Source: Agarophyton chilense (lineage: Eukaryota; Rhodophyta; Florideophyceae; Gracilariales; Gracilariaceae). From it: 64,000 bases of DNA. The stretch spans positions 310,001-374,000 of the forward strand of contig JARGXX010000037.1 in NCBI GenBank assembly GCA_030374765.1. The letters are read 5' to 3'. The notes under the pieces were generated by a model. The model had not been told where the DNA came from. It was given only the letters and a program-made list of their open reading frames with translations, and ran no database searches. This document shows positions 30,042 through 39,642 of the stretch, in pieces. The position numbers were made by a program, and so were the translations under genes. Within the stretch, counting starts at the first letter, position 1. Each line of letters opens with the position of its first letter.

Positions 30042-30806
30042 GACAACGATTTTTGAGTCATCTGCCGTTCCCGATTAAAAATAACAGGAAAGCTTCTTAG
30101 CTTTCCACCACAAGTAGTCTTCTCTCTTTATGAAGGCCAGAAAGATTGATGATGCTTTCTAATTTCTTGATTACTTCCGTTCATGATTGGAAGACGAGCA
30201 GGCACAGATTCTTCAGAAGAAGAGGCATTTGGTTGTTATTCTCATTGATGGTCTTTTCTTAACCTCGACCAGGACCGAAGCTTTTGACAAAAAATAGGCG
30301 TAAATTTTAGAAAACGTGGAAAAAGTCAACCTTTAGGTTGATCGGTCTGCCATGCATGTTCGTGCAACCATCACTAGTCTTGATACTGTACACGTCTGCC
30401 AGCGGTGTTGGTTTGCATTCGGCCAGAATCGATCATTTGTCTCACAGCATTTGACACAGGTAGAGTCACATACGAAGGAAGATCGCCTGCACAGACCCCC
30501 TACAATTCACATTCGCGTGAATTTGATCTCCACGCCCCGTCGCGATTGAGCGGAAAGGGAGAAATTCGAATTTAATGGATTGATAGCATAGTTTGCAGTC
30601 GCTGGCTGGCGATCGAATTGTCTCGTAGCCCATCTTGCCCGACTGCAGTTCCCGGCCATACTGGTTTCTTGCAGTCATTCACGCAGATGTAAAGCTTTTA
30701 TTTCTGCACAGCCTGCGTGTTATTTCATATCTGACTACGTGAGTCGCACTATAAATCCCCCAACAATTCTGAGAGTTTTACCAGACCACGGACCCCGGTG
30801 GCAAGA
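30042..30806. other. Intergenic with TATA box
   Basis: No protein-like frame. A TATAAAT element at 30750-30756 lies 51 nt before the ATG of the next gene candidate. Confidence 0.5.
30750..30756 (+). promoter_or_regulatory. TATA-like element before the small spliced gene
   Basis: TATAAAT, 51 nt upstream of the ATG at 30807, a plausible core-promoter distance. Confidence 0.4.
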
Positions 30807-31349
30807 ATGCAGTTAACACGTATGAATGAAGTGAAAGGCGTACTACACTTGAAATGCAGCTACTGCAGTCTGGATGGCCTAAGAATAGAATCACAACTCA
30901 GCAAGAATCACAAAAAGGTTTCTCGACTTCTTGAGGAGAGAGAACTAGTTTCACTAGAGGCAGCACTCAACTTGTCGGCAGGAAACGAAGGAAAAAAGTC
31001 CACAAGACGGAAGAATGCAAAACGAGTGTGAGAAGAGTATTGGAGGACTTAACAGACTCTGTGTGTTGGAAGAAACATACCGTTGTGTTCTCAGATAAGG
31101 TTGTTAAAGGATGTGAGCACCGGAGAAGCACTTCATGGATGGGTGAAGGTGTCTACTGCTCGCTATCTAGCATTGTTACCCTCGGCACATGATTGGTTGT
31201 TGGGCCGGTCAGTAGATGAGGGACACTTCGAAAAAGTGCCCCCTCACAACTTCAAACGTACTCGCACCGACGGGTATCTGAAGAGCATGAAGGGGGGATT
31301 TTTGTTTAGCCTCCCCATCGTGGCTCAACAGTTGGACTTGTTGTCATAA
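30807..31349 (+). CDS. Small basic protein of unknown function, two exons
   Basis: Exons 30807-31025 and 31095-31349; intron 31026-31094 (69 nt; donor GTGTGA, branch-like CTTAAC near 31050, acceptor TCAG). Both exons are in phase 0 and the join gives about 157 residues. The first part has a C-x2-C pair (LKCSYCSL) and basic stretches (NHKKVSRLLEERE, KKSTRRKNAKR); the second has HGWVKVSTARYLALL and a basic RTRTDGYLKSMK segment. I recognise no family. The basic composition and cysteine pair would suit a nucleic-acid-binding or organelle ribosomal protein, but that is a guess. A TATA-like element stands 51 nt upstream. If the splice is wrong, the first exon alone gives a 74-residue protein. Confidence 0.42.
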
Positions 31350-32303
31350 TCACTCTTTCCATGGAGTGCGTACCAAGTTCAACAGTACAACCACAACCCA
31401 GGAACGTGGACGCACGTGATCAAGAAGTTAGCAGAACGTGATGTCCCCGACCCGCCCGTGAGGTGGATGGAGCGTCATCGTCCTGAAGATCAAGCAGAGT
31501 GCCTCCAAACCACACGAGTATAGAACCCATAAATACAACCCCATCGCTTGCCCGACTTCGCCCGCAGGCACAGCTCCCGAGGCTGCTGTCAAAGGTAGTG
31601 TTTGACACTCACAATTCCTCTCACCGAAACACTTGCGCTGAAGTTGTCATAAAGTGATGCTTCATAGTGCCCCCTTTCACGGGGGCTTTTCCGGGAAACT
31701 GTCATTGAGTACTAAGGGTACACGGCGCTTGCGGATCTAATTTGGGCTTGCACCACACGTCATCGTTGTAATGCGTAGTTCGGTAGCCACGACCGGCGAT
31801 TCAAGACTGGTCACAAATTGTGACTGTTCTTGAATCGCCGGTCGTCGCAATCTTGTGACTCACGAGACTGCCAGCAATTGAAGATTTTAGCTGCGAACGA
31901 TGATTAACCCTGCTCCGACTTTAGAGGGATTTATCACTTCCGCGTATAATCGCCAAGTTTTTAATCATTTTTTTCGCATCTCTTGCCTTCCACTCAGGCG
32001 TCACCAGGAGTTGTCATCACCCCCGGACGAAAAACTCGCAGTAGGGATTACAGTTGCAGCGCTCCAGCCAGCTAGCTAGAGGCTGTCGCAGGGGCCGAGG
32101 CACATGTGTTTGGAAGCGATAGAAAGTGCACAATGGGAACGTTTATTTACGAAAAGCACGACAGCAGTTTTGTTGGGGAAAACACGAGTGTCCTACAAGC
32201 TCAAAGGCTAAACTCAGCTACGGCATCATCCTCAAAAAAAGCGACTGCACAGACAGTTTCACGTGTACAACAGCTTGTTGCACAAGGAAATATAATCGAG
32301 ATA
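31350..32303. other. Intergenic with a large palindrome
   Basis: No supported gene. Contains the 57-bp imperfect palindrome at 31789-31845, a C-rich/G-rich hairpin followed by T residues near 31668-31690, and one CTAGCTAG (32072-32079). Confidence 0.55.
31789..31845. repeat. 57-bp imperfect palindrome
   Basis: Two 28-bp arms around a single central base (31817). The outer 17 bases of each arm (ACGACCGGCGATTCAAG) are perfectly complementary and only three positions further in mismatch. It could extrude as a cruciform or fold as a long RNA hairpin. No gene is attached. Confidence 0.85.
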
Positions 32304-33434
32304 TCACAGGAGCGCGGATCGCACTTGTTCCGGCGCGTATTTGAATAGCGGCTCACAAAACGCACACATCTGGTACAAAGCGCGAAGAGGAGCCAGCAAC
32401 GAGTGGGCGGTAATGCTCTCCACGGAGGTGGTGTAGGTAGTGACGCGCACACCGTTCACAATAAGATCTCCATGGAGAGTCTGCGGGTTGTACAAACCAG
32501 ACGCGATCTGAACGCTAACGTCCAGCACCTGCGCCTTGGAGCCATCCGCCAGCTCTAACCAATCGCCCTTCTTCACCGCCGCAGCCGGTACACAGCGACC
32601 GCTGGCGTACACAAAGTGACCTGAGGTTAGCAGTAGCGGCTGATCCATGCGCTCGGCTTGCAGGGAAATGAACGGGTATGACACAGTGTGTTGCTGATGC
32701 GTGAACATGAAGACGGGACTGTACTGGTTATGACCAACGTGCAACATATCTCCGATGGCAATTTGGTCCATTCGACGCAAAGTACCGTCAGCGAGCTGGA
32801 CGAGGGCACTGGCCGGGAAGCACACATCGTCGTCATCACTCGGGGTGGCGGTGGGCGCGGAATCAGTGCCCGGCGTCTCGCTAATCGAAGCCGCCGCAGA
32901 CGGCGACGCAGACGCCGCCGTAGACGCCGCCGCAGACGCCGCCGCAGACGGCGACGCAGACGGCGACGCAGAAGCCTGCTGTGGAGGAACAACAGCCTGC
33001 TGCTCCGAAGGGGATGGGGAAGGCGGGGGTGAGGGCGTCACGTTAGAGGGGCAGAGCGGCGCTTCTCTTGCACCGTCCTTGTCATTAACGCCAGGGTGAC
33101 TGAGCTGAGTCAGCCTCAACTGAGTAGGATTATCGACAGTCCACTCGCAGCAAGGATCGCCCAGCTCCTCGCCGTTTGTGATGCCATCGCCGTCCGAGTC
33201 CTTCTCGCACAGATCCTTGTTCCACTCGAGCCCGGCGGCCTTGAAGTCCAGGCCGAACGGGTTGCGTGCAGCACCCGGCACGCAGTCGGTGTGGCCGAGG
33301 AAACGGCATTCAATGCCGGAGTCATCCCTCTCCCACGCATCGCCGTTCGGGATGCGATCCACAAACTCCGGTCTGCCAGCGACGCCTTGCAGCGCGAGCG
33401 CAACAAACACAGCAAAAAGGGCGTGCACTGCCAT
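32304..33434 (-). CDS. Secreted temptin-like / Hog (Hint) autoprocessing protein
   Basis: 376 residues from the ATG at 33434, which follows a poly(C) run. The N-terminus is a signal peptide (1-20, AVHALFAVFVALALQGVAG). Residues about 21-118 match the temptin family: IPNG near the start, several cysteines, the calcium-loop-like DSDGDG (79-84), ELGDPCC and LSHPG. A proline/serine/alanine linker (about 130-200) follows. Then comes a Hog/Hint domain with C205 at the splice position, a T-x-x-H pair (T270, H273) and a C-terminal NPQTLHGDLIVNGV...AHSLLAPLR block very like hedgehog Hog domains. Hint domains cleave themselves before the cysteine, so this should release the temptin-like part. The second cysteine of hedgehog Hog (ASCYA) is Thr here. 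Confidence 0.88.
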   Translation of the reverse strand: MAVHALFAVFVALALQGVAGRPEFVDRIPNGDAWERDDSGIECRFLGHTDCVPGAARNPFGLDFKAAGLEWNKDLCEKDSDGDGITNGEELGDPCCEWTVDNPTQLRLTQLSHPGVNDKDGAREAPLCPSNVTPSPPPSPSPSEQQAVVPPQQASASPSASPSAAASAAASTAASASPSAAASISETPGTDSAPTATPSDDDDVCFPASALVQLADGTLRRMDQIAIGDMLHVGHNQYSPVFMFTHQQHTVSYPFISLQAERMDQPLLLTSGHFVYASGRCVPAAAVKKGDWLELADGSKAQVLDVSVQIASGLYNPQTLHGDLIVNGVRVTTYTTSVESITAHSLLAPLRALYQMCAFCEPLFKYAPEQVRSALL

Positions 33435-34400
33435 GGTATGGGGGGGGGGGGGGGGGGGGGGGGGAAAGATGCGAAACAGCACGACAAAAGATCGGGCCAA
33501 GGCGGAGGCGGAGACGGAGACGGCGACGGCGACGGAGACGGCGACGGAGACGGCGACAGAGACAGAGCAGGCGAAACCAGAGACGGAGGCAGAGACGAAG
33601 GCGAAGACAGAGACGGAGGCAGAGACGTAGGCGAGATCAGTGATAAGGGGGGCAGATGGAAGCGAGATCAGTGTCAGGGTGGTATATAGCGGCACGCACA
33701 ACAGGGCCAACAGAGGGTAGGTTACCTACGTCGCCGAACGGCAGGCAGTCAGGCAGGCAGGCAGGCAGGAGGGGGAGCGCGCGACAGTAAAGCGAAGTGC
33801 GGCACGCGGCACACGCGGGCGCCACGCGAAGCGCAAAGCGACACACAAAGCGAAGCGCAAAGCGACGCACAAAGCGAAGCGCAAAGCGAAGCGCCAAGCG
33901 AAGCGCCAAGCGAAGCGCAGCCAAGCGAAGCGAAGCCGACAGCGACGCGACGGCGCACACGCGCGCACACGCGCGCACACGCGCGCACACGCGCGCGGTG
34001 CACACGTCGACGCGCGCGCGCGCCAAGCGCAAGCTATCTACAAGCCGCGCACGCAGCGCGCACGACACGCGCGACGACGCGCGCAATGCGCGCCCACGCA
34101 CGTCGCACGCGCGCCGTTTCAATCCGCGTCCGCGCCATTCCATTTCAAACGCCACGCGCTGTTCCGTTTTGGCGCTATTTCCGCTCTATCGTCCCATCCG
34201 TGCCCCTCCCTCCGCTTCATAAACAAAATCACATTTACCGCGCTACTCAGTTCATTCATAGTGGATTAAAAAAGACAGACGACTTAGGACAATACCACTC
34301 CTGTACACAAGCACTTGCTTCCAAAACATAAAAAGACAACCAAACAAACCGCACCCCCCCCCCACCACCACCACCACCACCACCACCACCCAGCCAGCTC
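33435..34400. other. Repeat-rich upstream region of the temptin-Hog gene
   Basis: From the start codon outward: a run of 25 G (33440-33464; C on the coding strand), GGCGACGGAGAC-type repeats (about 33515-33630), a GCAG tetranucleotide tract (near 33750-33770), GAAGCGCAAAGC repeats (about 33790-33930), and CGCGCACACG decamers (about 33955-34000). A CCA tract (about 34363-34390) lies in the probable 3' untranslated region of the bHLH gene. Long frames here on both strands are repeat artefacts. Confidence 0.7.
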
Positions 34401-36479
34401 TCACGCAGAAGTCATTTCCGACTTGCGCGCAGCCTTGGCTGCTGCTGCCTCATCGCGTCTCTTCGCAGCTGCAGACATTTTGTACTCCTCCGCGCGCCGG
34501 TCATCACCCGACTTGGATCGCTTCTTTGCCCTCCCTCCATCGCTACGTTGCATTCCACTGTCATCCCTCTTAAAGTCCATACCACCAACCACTCCCGCTG
34601 CCACATCGCTTTTCCCCCTCTTCTTCGGTCCAACTCCATGCGAGCGCAGTTCCACTTGTAGTTGCTGAACCTCCGCCTTGAGGCGGTCGTGCTCCTCCAT
34701 CATGAACTTCTTGTCCTGACGCAACTCCGTCTTTTCTGCGCGCAAGTCGCGCGTTTCCACCTGCAGGTTCTGGTTGCGTCGCTCCAGGTCCTCAATAAGC
34801 GCCGCCTGCTTCTTCACGTGTTCCACAGCCTCAGCCAGAATGCTCTCCTTATCGGATTTTCCACCCGCAGAAATAACAAGACAGGCGGCGAGCTGCTGGA
34901 ATCGAGTGTTCATTGTCTCCCTGCGACGTTTCTCACGTTCACGCTTGCGTTCCGGGCGGCTCTGCTCCTCAGCGTTGGCGGCACCGCCGCCAACTGCCGC
35001 ACCGCCTGCGCCACCCGCACTGCCAGCACCGCCGGCGCCGCCGCCAGCTGAACCACCCTGCGAGGTGGAAGCCTGCTGCTGCGTCTGCACGACCTCAACG
35101 TCGTGTGCTGTTTGCTCCTGTTTCTGCTGTCGCTGCTGCGCTATCTGCTGGTGTTGCTGTTGCTGGTGTTGCGGTTGCTGGTGTTGCGGTTGCTGGTGTT
35201 GCTGTGGTTGCTGCGGCTGAGAGAGCTGCTGCTGTGCGTGACGCGCGTTGTGCTGCGACTGGGTGTGTGCCAGGCCATGCGGCTGTTGCGCAGCGGCAGC
35301 GGCAGCGGCGGCAGCGGCGGCAGCAGCGGCAGCGGTCTGGTTCTGATTCTGCAGCAAAGCGGCGTGGTCCGGGTTGTTGGGGGCGGCATTAGCGACAGAT
35401 ACGGCGCGCACGGCAGTGAGAGCGGCAGCTCGAGACGGAGCTCGAGAGCGTTTGGTTGTGGTACGACTGTTGCGGCGGCGGTCCCTGGTAGGGGGAGCGG
35501 AGACCGACAAGGATGCGGCCGAAGACGGGGGTGGTGTCGGAGCAGAGCGAGCTGCGGCAGTGGCCGAGGGTTGCTGCTGAGGAATGGCGTAGTTGGCGTA
35601 AAGCGGTTGACCATGTGCCGAAGACGAGTAGGCCATAAAGGCGTGGTTGGGGATGGCATCGTGCGAAGGTTGTTGAGAGGGCCCGGGCGGTGGAGGTAAG
35701 ACATCCTGCGAAGGGGGGGACGATGCCGGAGGGTGGGTAGCGCGGTTGGAGGGGGATGAATGTTGCTGCTGCTGCGAGGCGGGGTTTTGCACGGCGGCGA
35801 CGGCGTTGGAGGGCTGACGACGGGCCGACAGCTGGTGCTGGGCGTTGGGCAGCGATTGTGAAGGGTGATGCAAATGGTGCTGAGCGTGCTGCTGCTGCTG
35901 CTGCTGATGAGGTTGTTGTTGCGGATGCTGATGGTGTTGCTGATGGGCATGCTGCTGCTGCTGCTGCTGCTGTTGATGTTGTTGTTGCTGCTGTTGGTGA
36001 TGAGCGGGCAAATTGGAGGTACGTGTGGGGTGGGCAGTGTAATGGCGGGTGATGGAGTTTGGAGAGTGGGTAAGATTGGGTATGGCGGCAAAGGAGTGGT
36101 AAGGGGCAAAGGCGGGGTGATGCAAATGGGCGACGGGCGATTGGGATGGACGGTGGTGAGTGGACATGTCGGGGGGAAGCGAGGGCTGCAACGGGTGCAA
36201 AGCGGCGACGGCGTTGTTGAGGGAGCCCAGAGAGGGATCGGCAGGGCGAAAGGTAAGGTTGCGGGAGACGGGGCCGGTGGCGGCGGTGGCGGGGCCGGGG
36301 CCGAGTGAGAGGCGATCGGAGGACATGGCGGCGGAAAAGGCGGGGAAGGAAAGGTTTGGAAAGTGACGAGAGGGAAGGTGTGCGGGAGAGGGAGGGGGTG
36401 GGGCGGAGTTTGGGGGAGGAGGGGCGGCGCCGTCCTTGAGCTCGGACAGAAAGCCGGTCATGTCATCATGGTACTGCAT
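34401..36479 (-). CDS. Glutamine-rich bHLH-leucine-zipper transcription factor
   Basis: 692 residues from ATG 36479. Residues about 120-500 are low-complexity Gln/His/Pro/Ala/Ser, with long Gln runs and a run of about 17 Ala, resembling an activation region. The bHLH lies at about 505-560: basic helix REREKRRRETMN, HLH core TRFQQLAACL and SDKESILAEAVEHVKKQ. Glu followed by Lys-Arg-Arg-Arg fits E-box (CANNTG) recognition. The helix continues into a zipper with LRAEKTELRQDKKFMMEEHDRLKAEVQQL, close in pattern to the plant ILR3/bHLH105 class, which controls iron homeostasis in plants; that function is not shown here. The tail is basic and Lys/Arg-rich. It shares a 1.1-kb promoter with the sigma-factor gene. 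Confidence 0.85.
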   Translation of the reverse strand: MQYHDDMTGFLSELKDGAAPPPPNSAPPPPSPAHLPSRHFPNLSFPAFSAAMSSDRLSLGPGPATAATGPVSRNLTFRPADPSLGSLNNAVAALHPLQPSLPPDMSTHHRPSQSPVAHLHHPAFAPYHSFAAIPNLTHSPNSITRHYTAHPTRTSNLPAHHQQQQQQHQQQQQQQQHAHQQHHQHPQQQPHQQQQQQHAQHHLHHPSQSLPNAQHQLSARRQPSNAVAAVQNPASQQQQHSSPSNRATHPPASSPPSQDVLPPPPGPSQQPSHDAIPNHAFMAYSSSAHGQPLYANYAIPQQQPSATAAARSAPTPPPSSAASLSVSAPPTRDRRRNSRTTTKRSRAPSRAAALTAVRAVSVANAAPNNPDHAALLQNQNQTAAAAAAAAAAAAAAAQQPHGLAHTQSQHNARHAQQQLSQPQQPQQHQQPQHQQPQHQQQQHQQIAQQRQQKQEQTAHDVEVVQTQQQASTSQGGSAGGGAGGAGSAGGAGGAAVGGGAANAEEQSRPERKREREKRRRETMNTRFQQLAACLVISAGGKSDKESILAEAVEHVKKQAALIEDLERRNQNLQVETRDLRAEKTELRQDKKFMMEEHDRLKAEVQQLQVELRSHGVGPKKRGKSDVAAGVVGGMDFKRDDSGMQRSDGGRAKKRSKSGDDRRAEEYKMSAAAKRRDEAAAAKAARKSEMTSA

Positions 36480-36531
36480 GACGGGGGGGGGGGGTGCGTG
36501 CGTGGAGAGTGGAGTGTGTATAAGTGTGTAG

Positions 36532-36564
<33 letters not shown>

Positions 36565-37618
36565 GGGCGGAGCGGAAGAGCGGAGCGGCGGACGGGGTGG
36601 GGCGGGGGGCGTGTGTCGGGTGTGCGCGGGGGTGGTGCTGGACACGGCGAAGTAGGTGGTGGGGACGTGGGGGGGGGGGGGGGTAGCGGATGTTGGAGGG
36701 GACGGCGGCACGTATGTGAACGCGCGAAGACGTTGGCGCAACGCGTGCAGCAAAGGAGACGAGCGCGCGTGCGTGCGTGGGGCGCGCGCGCAAAAAAAAC
36801 AGCGAACAACCAAAAGGTGACGGTGGGGACGGTGAGGGGGGGGGTGACGACGGGCAGCGCGCACAGCGGCAACAACGGGCACGTGCGGGGGGGGTGGAGG
36901 GGGTGGAGGGGGTGGAGGGGGTGGAGGGGGGGGGGTTGGGTGCGACACGCGCGGAAGCGACGACGGTGTGTGCTTGCATCCGCAGTCGAAGCGGCTGTGC
37001 GTGCGCGCGCGCGCGCGCGCCTTTGTAAGCGATGGGCGCGCGCGCGCGCGGCGCGCGTGCAAAACGGCGTGTTTGAGAGAGTGCGCGTGCGAGTCGCGCG
37101 TGCGGCGTGTATGGCGTTATCGTCGTCGTCGTCGTCGTTTCGTCGTCGCGTGGACGCGTCGTGCACGTGCAAGTCGTGGTCAACGTGGAGTGCGTGGCGT
37201 GCGTGGCGTGGTTGCTTTTGCATGCTGCCCATTTCAATGATCTGTATTATAATCTCGGCGTGCAACGCACACCACACAAAGTGTGGCGGCTGCGCGTGTG
37301 TCGCGCAACGGCGCCCTCACGCGCCCTCACGCGCCGTCGCTAGCGGCGCGTCCCCCCGAGCCCCGAGATGCGTCTTTTGCGTTGCACACGCCGCGCAGCC
37401 GCCGCCGCGCACATTACCAAACGGTAGCACGCATCAAAGCCTTCATTGACATCGTCTCCGACACTCTGCTACCCCCGCCTGAGCCCGCGTCTGGTCGCTG
37501 CGTCACCGTCACCGTCACCGTCACCGTTGCTGTTGCAGCTGTTGCCACCGCCATCGTCTTCGCTAGCGCCAGCGCCAGCGCCCAGCGCCCAGCGCTCAGC
37601 GTCAGCGCCATCGCCGCC
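36480..37618. promoter_or_regulatory. Divergent promoter, bHLH/sigma factor, dense in unusual repeats
   Basis: Contains a G run of 12 just before the bHLH ATG (36483-36494), a TG tract (36534-36561), a G run of about 15 (36669-36683), a GTGGAGGGGG decamer repeated about five times (36889-36940), alternating CG tracts (about 37000-37060), and a TCG trinucleotide run (about 37113-37150). The G-rich decamers meet the simple rule for G-quadruplexes and the CG tracts for Z-DNA. Frames reading through are repeat artefacts. Confidence 0.65.
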
Positions 37619-37789
37619 ATGCAGCGCGTCACCACCTTCGCGCCGCCGCCGCTGCTGTCGCGTCGCGCCGCACCTACCGTCGACGCTGTCGCCGACGTTA
37701 CGAGCGCTGTGCGCGCTGTGCTGGCGCCGCGTCCGCCTCGTCCACCGCGTCGTCGCGTGCGTCGCGTCGCGTCCACCCCGTCGCGTCCA

Positions 37790-37820
<31 letters not shown>

Positions 37821-37841
37821 TTCGCCGAGCATCCTCTCCGC

Positions 37842-37872
<31 letters not shown>

Positions 37873-39175
37873 CCCATCGCCGTCACCGTCTGCTGCGCGT
37901 CCCGAACTGCACCGTCGCGCCGTCGCCCCGGCCCGCCGTGCGTCGCAGTCCGCCGCCCCGCCTCCGTCGCCCTCGTCGCCCTCGCCGCCTCTCTCGCCGC
38001 CTCCCTCGCCGCCTTCGTCGCCGCGCGAGCGACAGCAACGCGCCTTTCTCACCGAGCAGTTGGCGCGTCGTCAGCGCGAGAGGACTGCCCATTCCGACCA
38101 TCATGCCCAACAACAGCCACTAACAGTCGAGCCCCGCACGCAAAAAAAGCGCATGCGTTCGTCGCTTCGTTCTCGTCCTCGCAACGTCTCCAACGCGCTT
38201 AAGGATACCTTTCAGATGTACATGGAGGAGATTTCGCGCGAGGATCTGCTGGCACAGACCCAGGTCTTTGCCTTGGCCGCCCGCATCAAGCACGCCGTCT
38301 CCATGGAGAAGCATCAACGCACCCTGCACGCTGAATTAGGCCGGAGGCCTTCCGTCACCGAGCTCGCCACATATCTGCGCCTACCTCCATCGGAGCTCAA
38401 GCGAATCCTTTTGTCAGGCACGGCCGCCAAGAATGCGCTCGTGTCTGCCAACCTCCGTCTCGTCACCAGCGTCGCAAGAAAAGTCGCCTCCTCCAAGACT
38501 GGCACCACCGCACGCCTTGCCCTGGATGACATGGTTCAGGAGGGCAGCGTCGGCCTCATTCGCGCCGCCGAAAAGTTTGACGCCAGTCGCGGCTACAGGT
38601 TTTCCACCTACGCCACATGGTGGATTCGCGCCTACGTCATGCGCTCCATAACCACCCAAAGCCGCAGCATCAAAGTTCCGAGCACCATTGTCGACGAGTA
38701 TGCACGCATTCGTAGGGAGTACTCACGCCTTCGCGAGTGCGGCGTCATCAAACCCACCGAGGAGGATGTAGCCAAAGAGCTGGGAATCACCCCTGCAAAG
38801 CTTTGCTTCGTTGTCAACGTCGTCACACGCAGCCCTATCTCTCTGGACCTCACTCTTGGCCCCGATGTCAACTCCTCCGGCTCGCGAACGCTCGGCGAAA
38901 TTGTTGAGGGCGATGACAATGTCGAGGAGCGCCTCGTGGAAAGCTTCCAGAGAAAGGAACTGGATCTTGCCCTTCGCCGATGCCTGCGTCCTCTGGAGAG
39001 GGCTGTCATCCGCTTGCGGTTTGGTCTAGAGGATGGCCAGCCACGCACATTGCGCGAGACGGGTGAATTGTTGGGGCTGTCGAAGGAGAGGATTCGACAG
39101 CTCATCTTCCGCGCCTTGCCCAAGATGAAGACTGCGGAATTCCAACGCCTGCTCACCGATGCCGCCTGTCGCTAA
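37619..39175 (+). CDS. Plastid-type sigma-70 factor
   Basis: Promoter-recognition subunit for the bacterial-type plastid RNA polymerase. The first in-frame ATG (37619) gives 518 residues. Residues 1-160 are Arg/Pro/Ser/Ala-rich with Arg-Pro and Pro-Ser repeats; the first ~45 look like a plastid transit peptide. Conserved region 1.2 begins near 200 (DTFQMYMEEI), region 2 spans about 272-345 (ANLRLVTSVARK, then GLIRAAEKFDASRGYRFSTYATWWIR), region 3 about 350-420, and region 4 with its helix-turn-helix ends at RTLRETGELLGLSKERIRQL (about 477-496). The FSTYATWWIR block is the -10 recognition and melting region. No intron seen. Confidence 0.92.
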
Positions 39176-39642
39176 ACATGCGCACTGACATGCGCTTCGT
39201 ATGAGTTATTCGCCATCGCCGTCCAGTCTCGGCACTCAGTGACATGCCTCTCTATAGCCAGTAGGCGTCTTTGTCATTGGAACTGTTCCGACTCGCACAA
39301 TGTGCGTAACCTAGAGCGACGGGCAGGTTTTTTGGCTGGAGCGTCGCATCGTTGATGGTTGCTTCCTGATGAGGAATACACACACATACTGCTGATTTTT
39401 TTTTTTGAGATGGGTGACACCATCTGACACGGCTCTCTCTACACTGTGCTACAGCCAGGACGAAAAGGTTTTGTGGTCGTTTTTCTTTGTTTAGTTCTTG
39501 TGCCGAACCGTTGGTTGCGAAATTCTCGTCCTGTACATCAGCAAACAATCCTAACCAGTTACCGGTACAATACACAAGCAACTCGCCCAAATACTTACTA
39601 AAGGGGTTTTAATCTAGAAGCTGACCGCTGCGCTCCTGTGTC
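39176..39642. other. Convergent 3' region
   Basis: 467 bp between the ends of the sigma and folate genes; a T run near 39400 and no recognisable gene. Confidence 0.6.

Noticed and set aside
31668-31690. GC hairpin followed by T residues, like a bacterial terminator
   Set aside because: This is nuclear DNA and no gene ends there.
32627-33099. Poly-Arg frames over the temptin-Hog linker
   Set aside because: Shadow readings of the Ser/Ala/Pro linker repeats.
33437-33710. Upstream extension of the temptin-Hog frame
   Set aside because: It would put 92 repeat-encoded residues, including translated poly(C), before a good signal peptide; the ATG at 33434 is the better start.
37283-37618. Upstream extension of the sigma-factor frame
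   Set aside because: No ATG in it; the first ATG is 37619 and is followed by a transit-peptide-like sequence.
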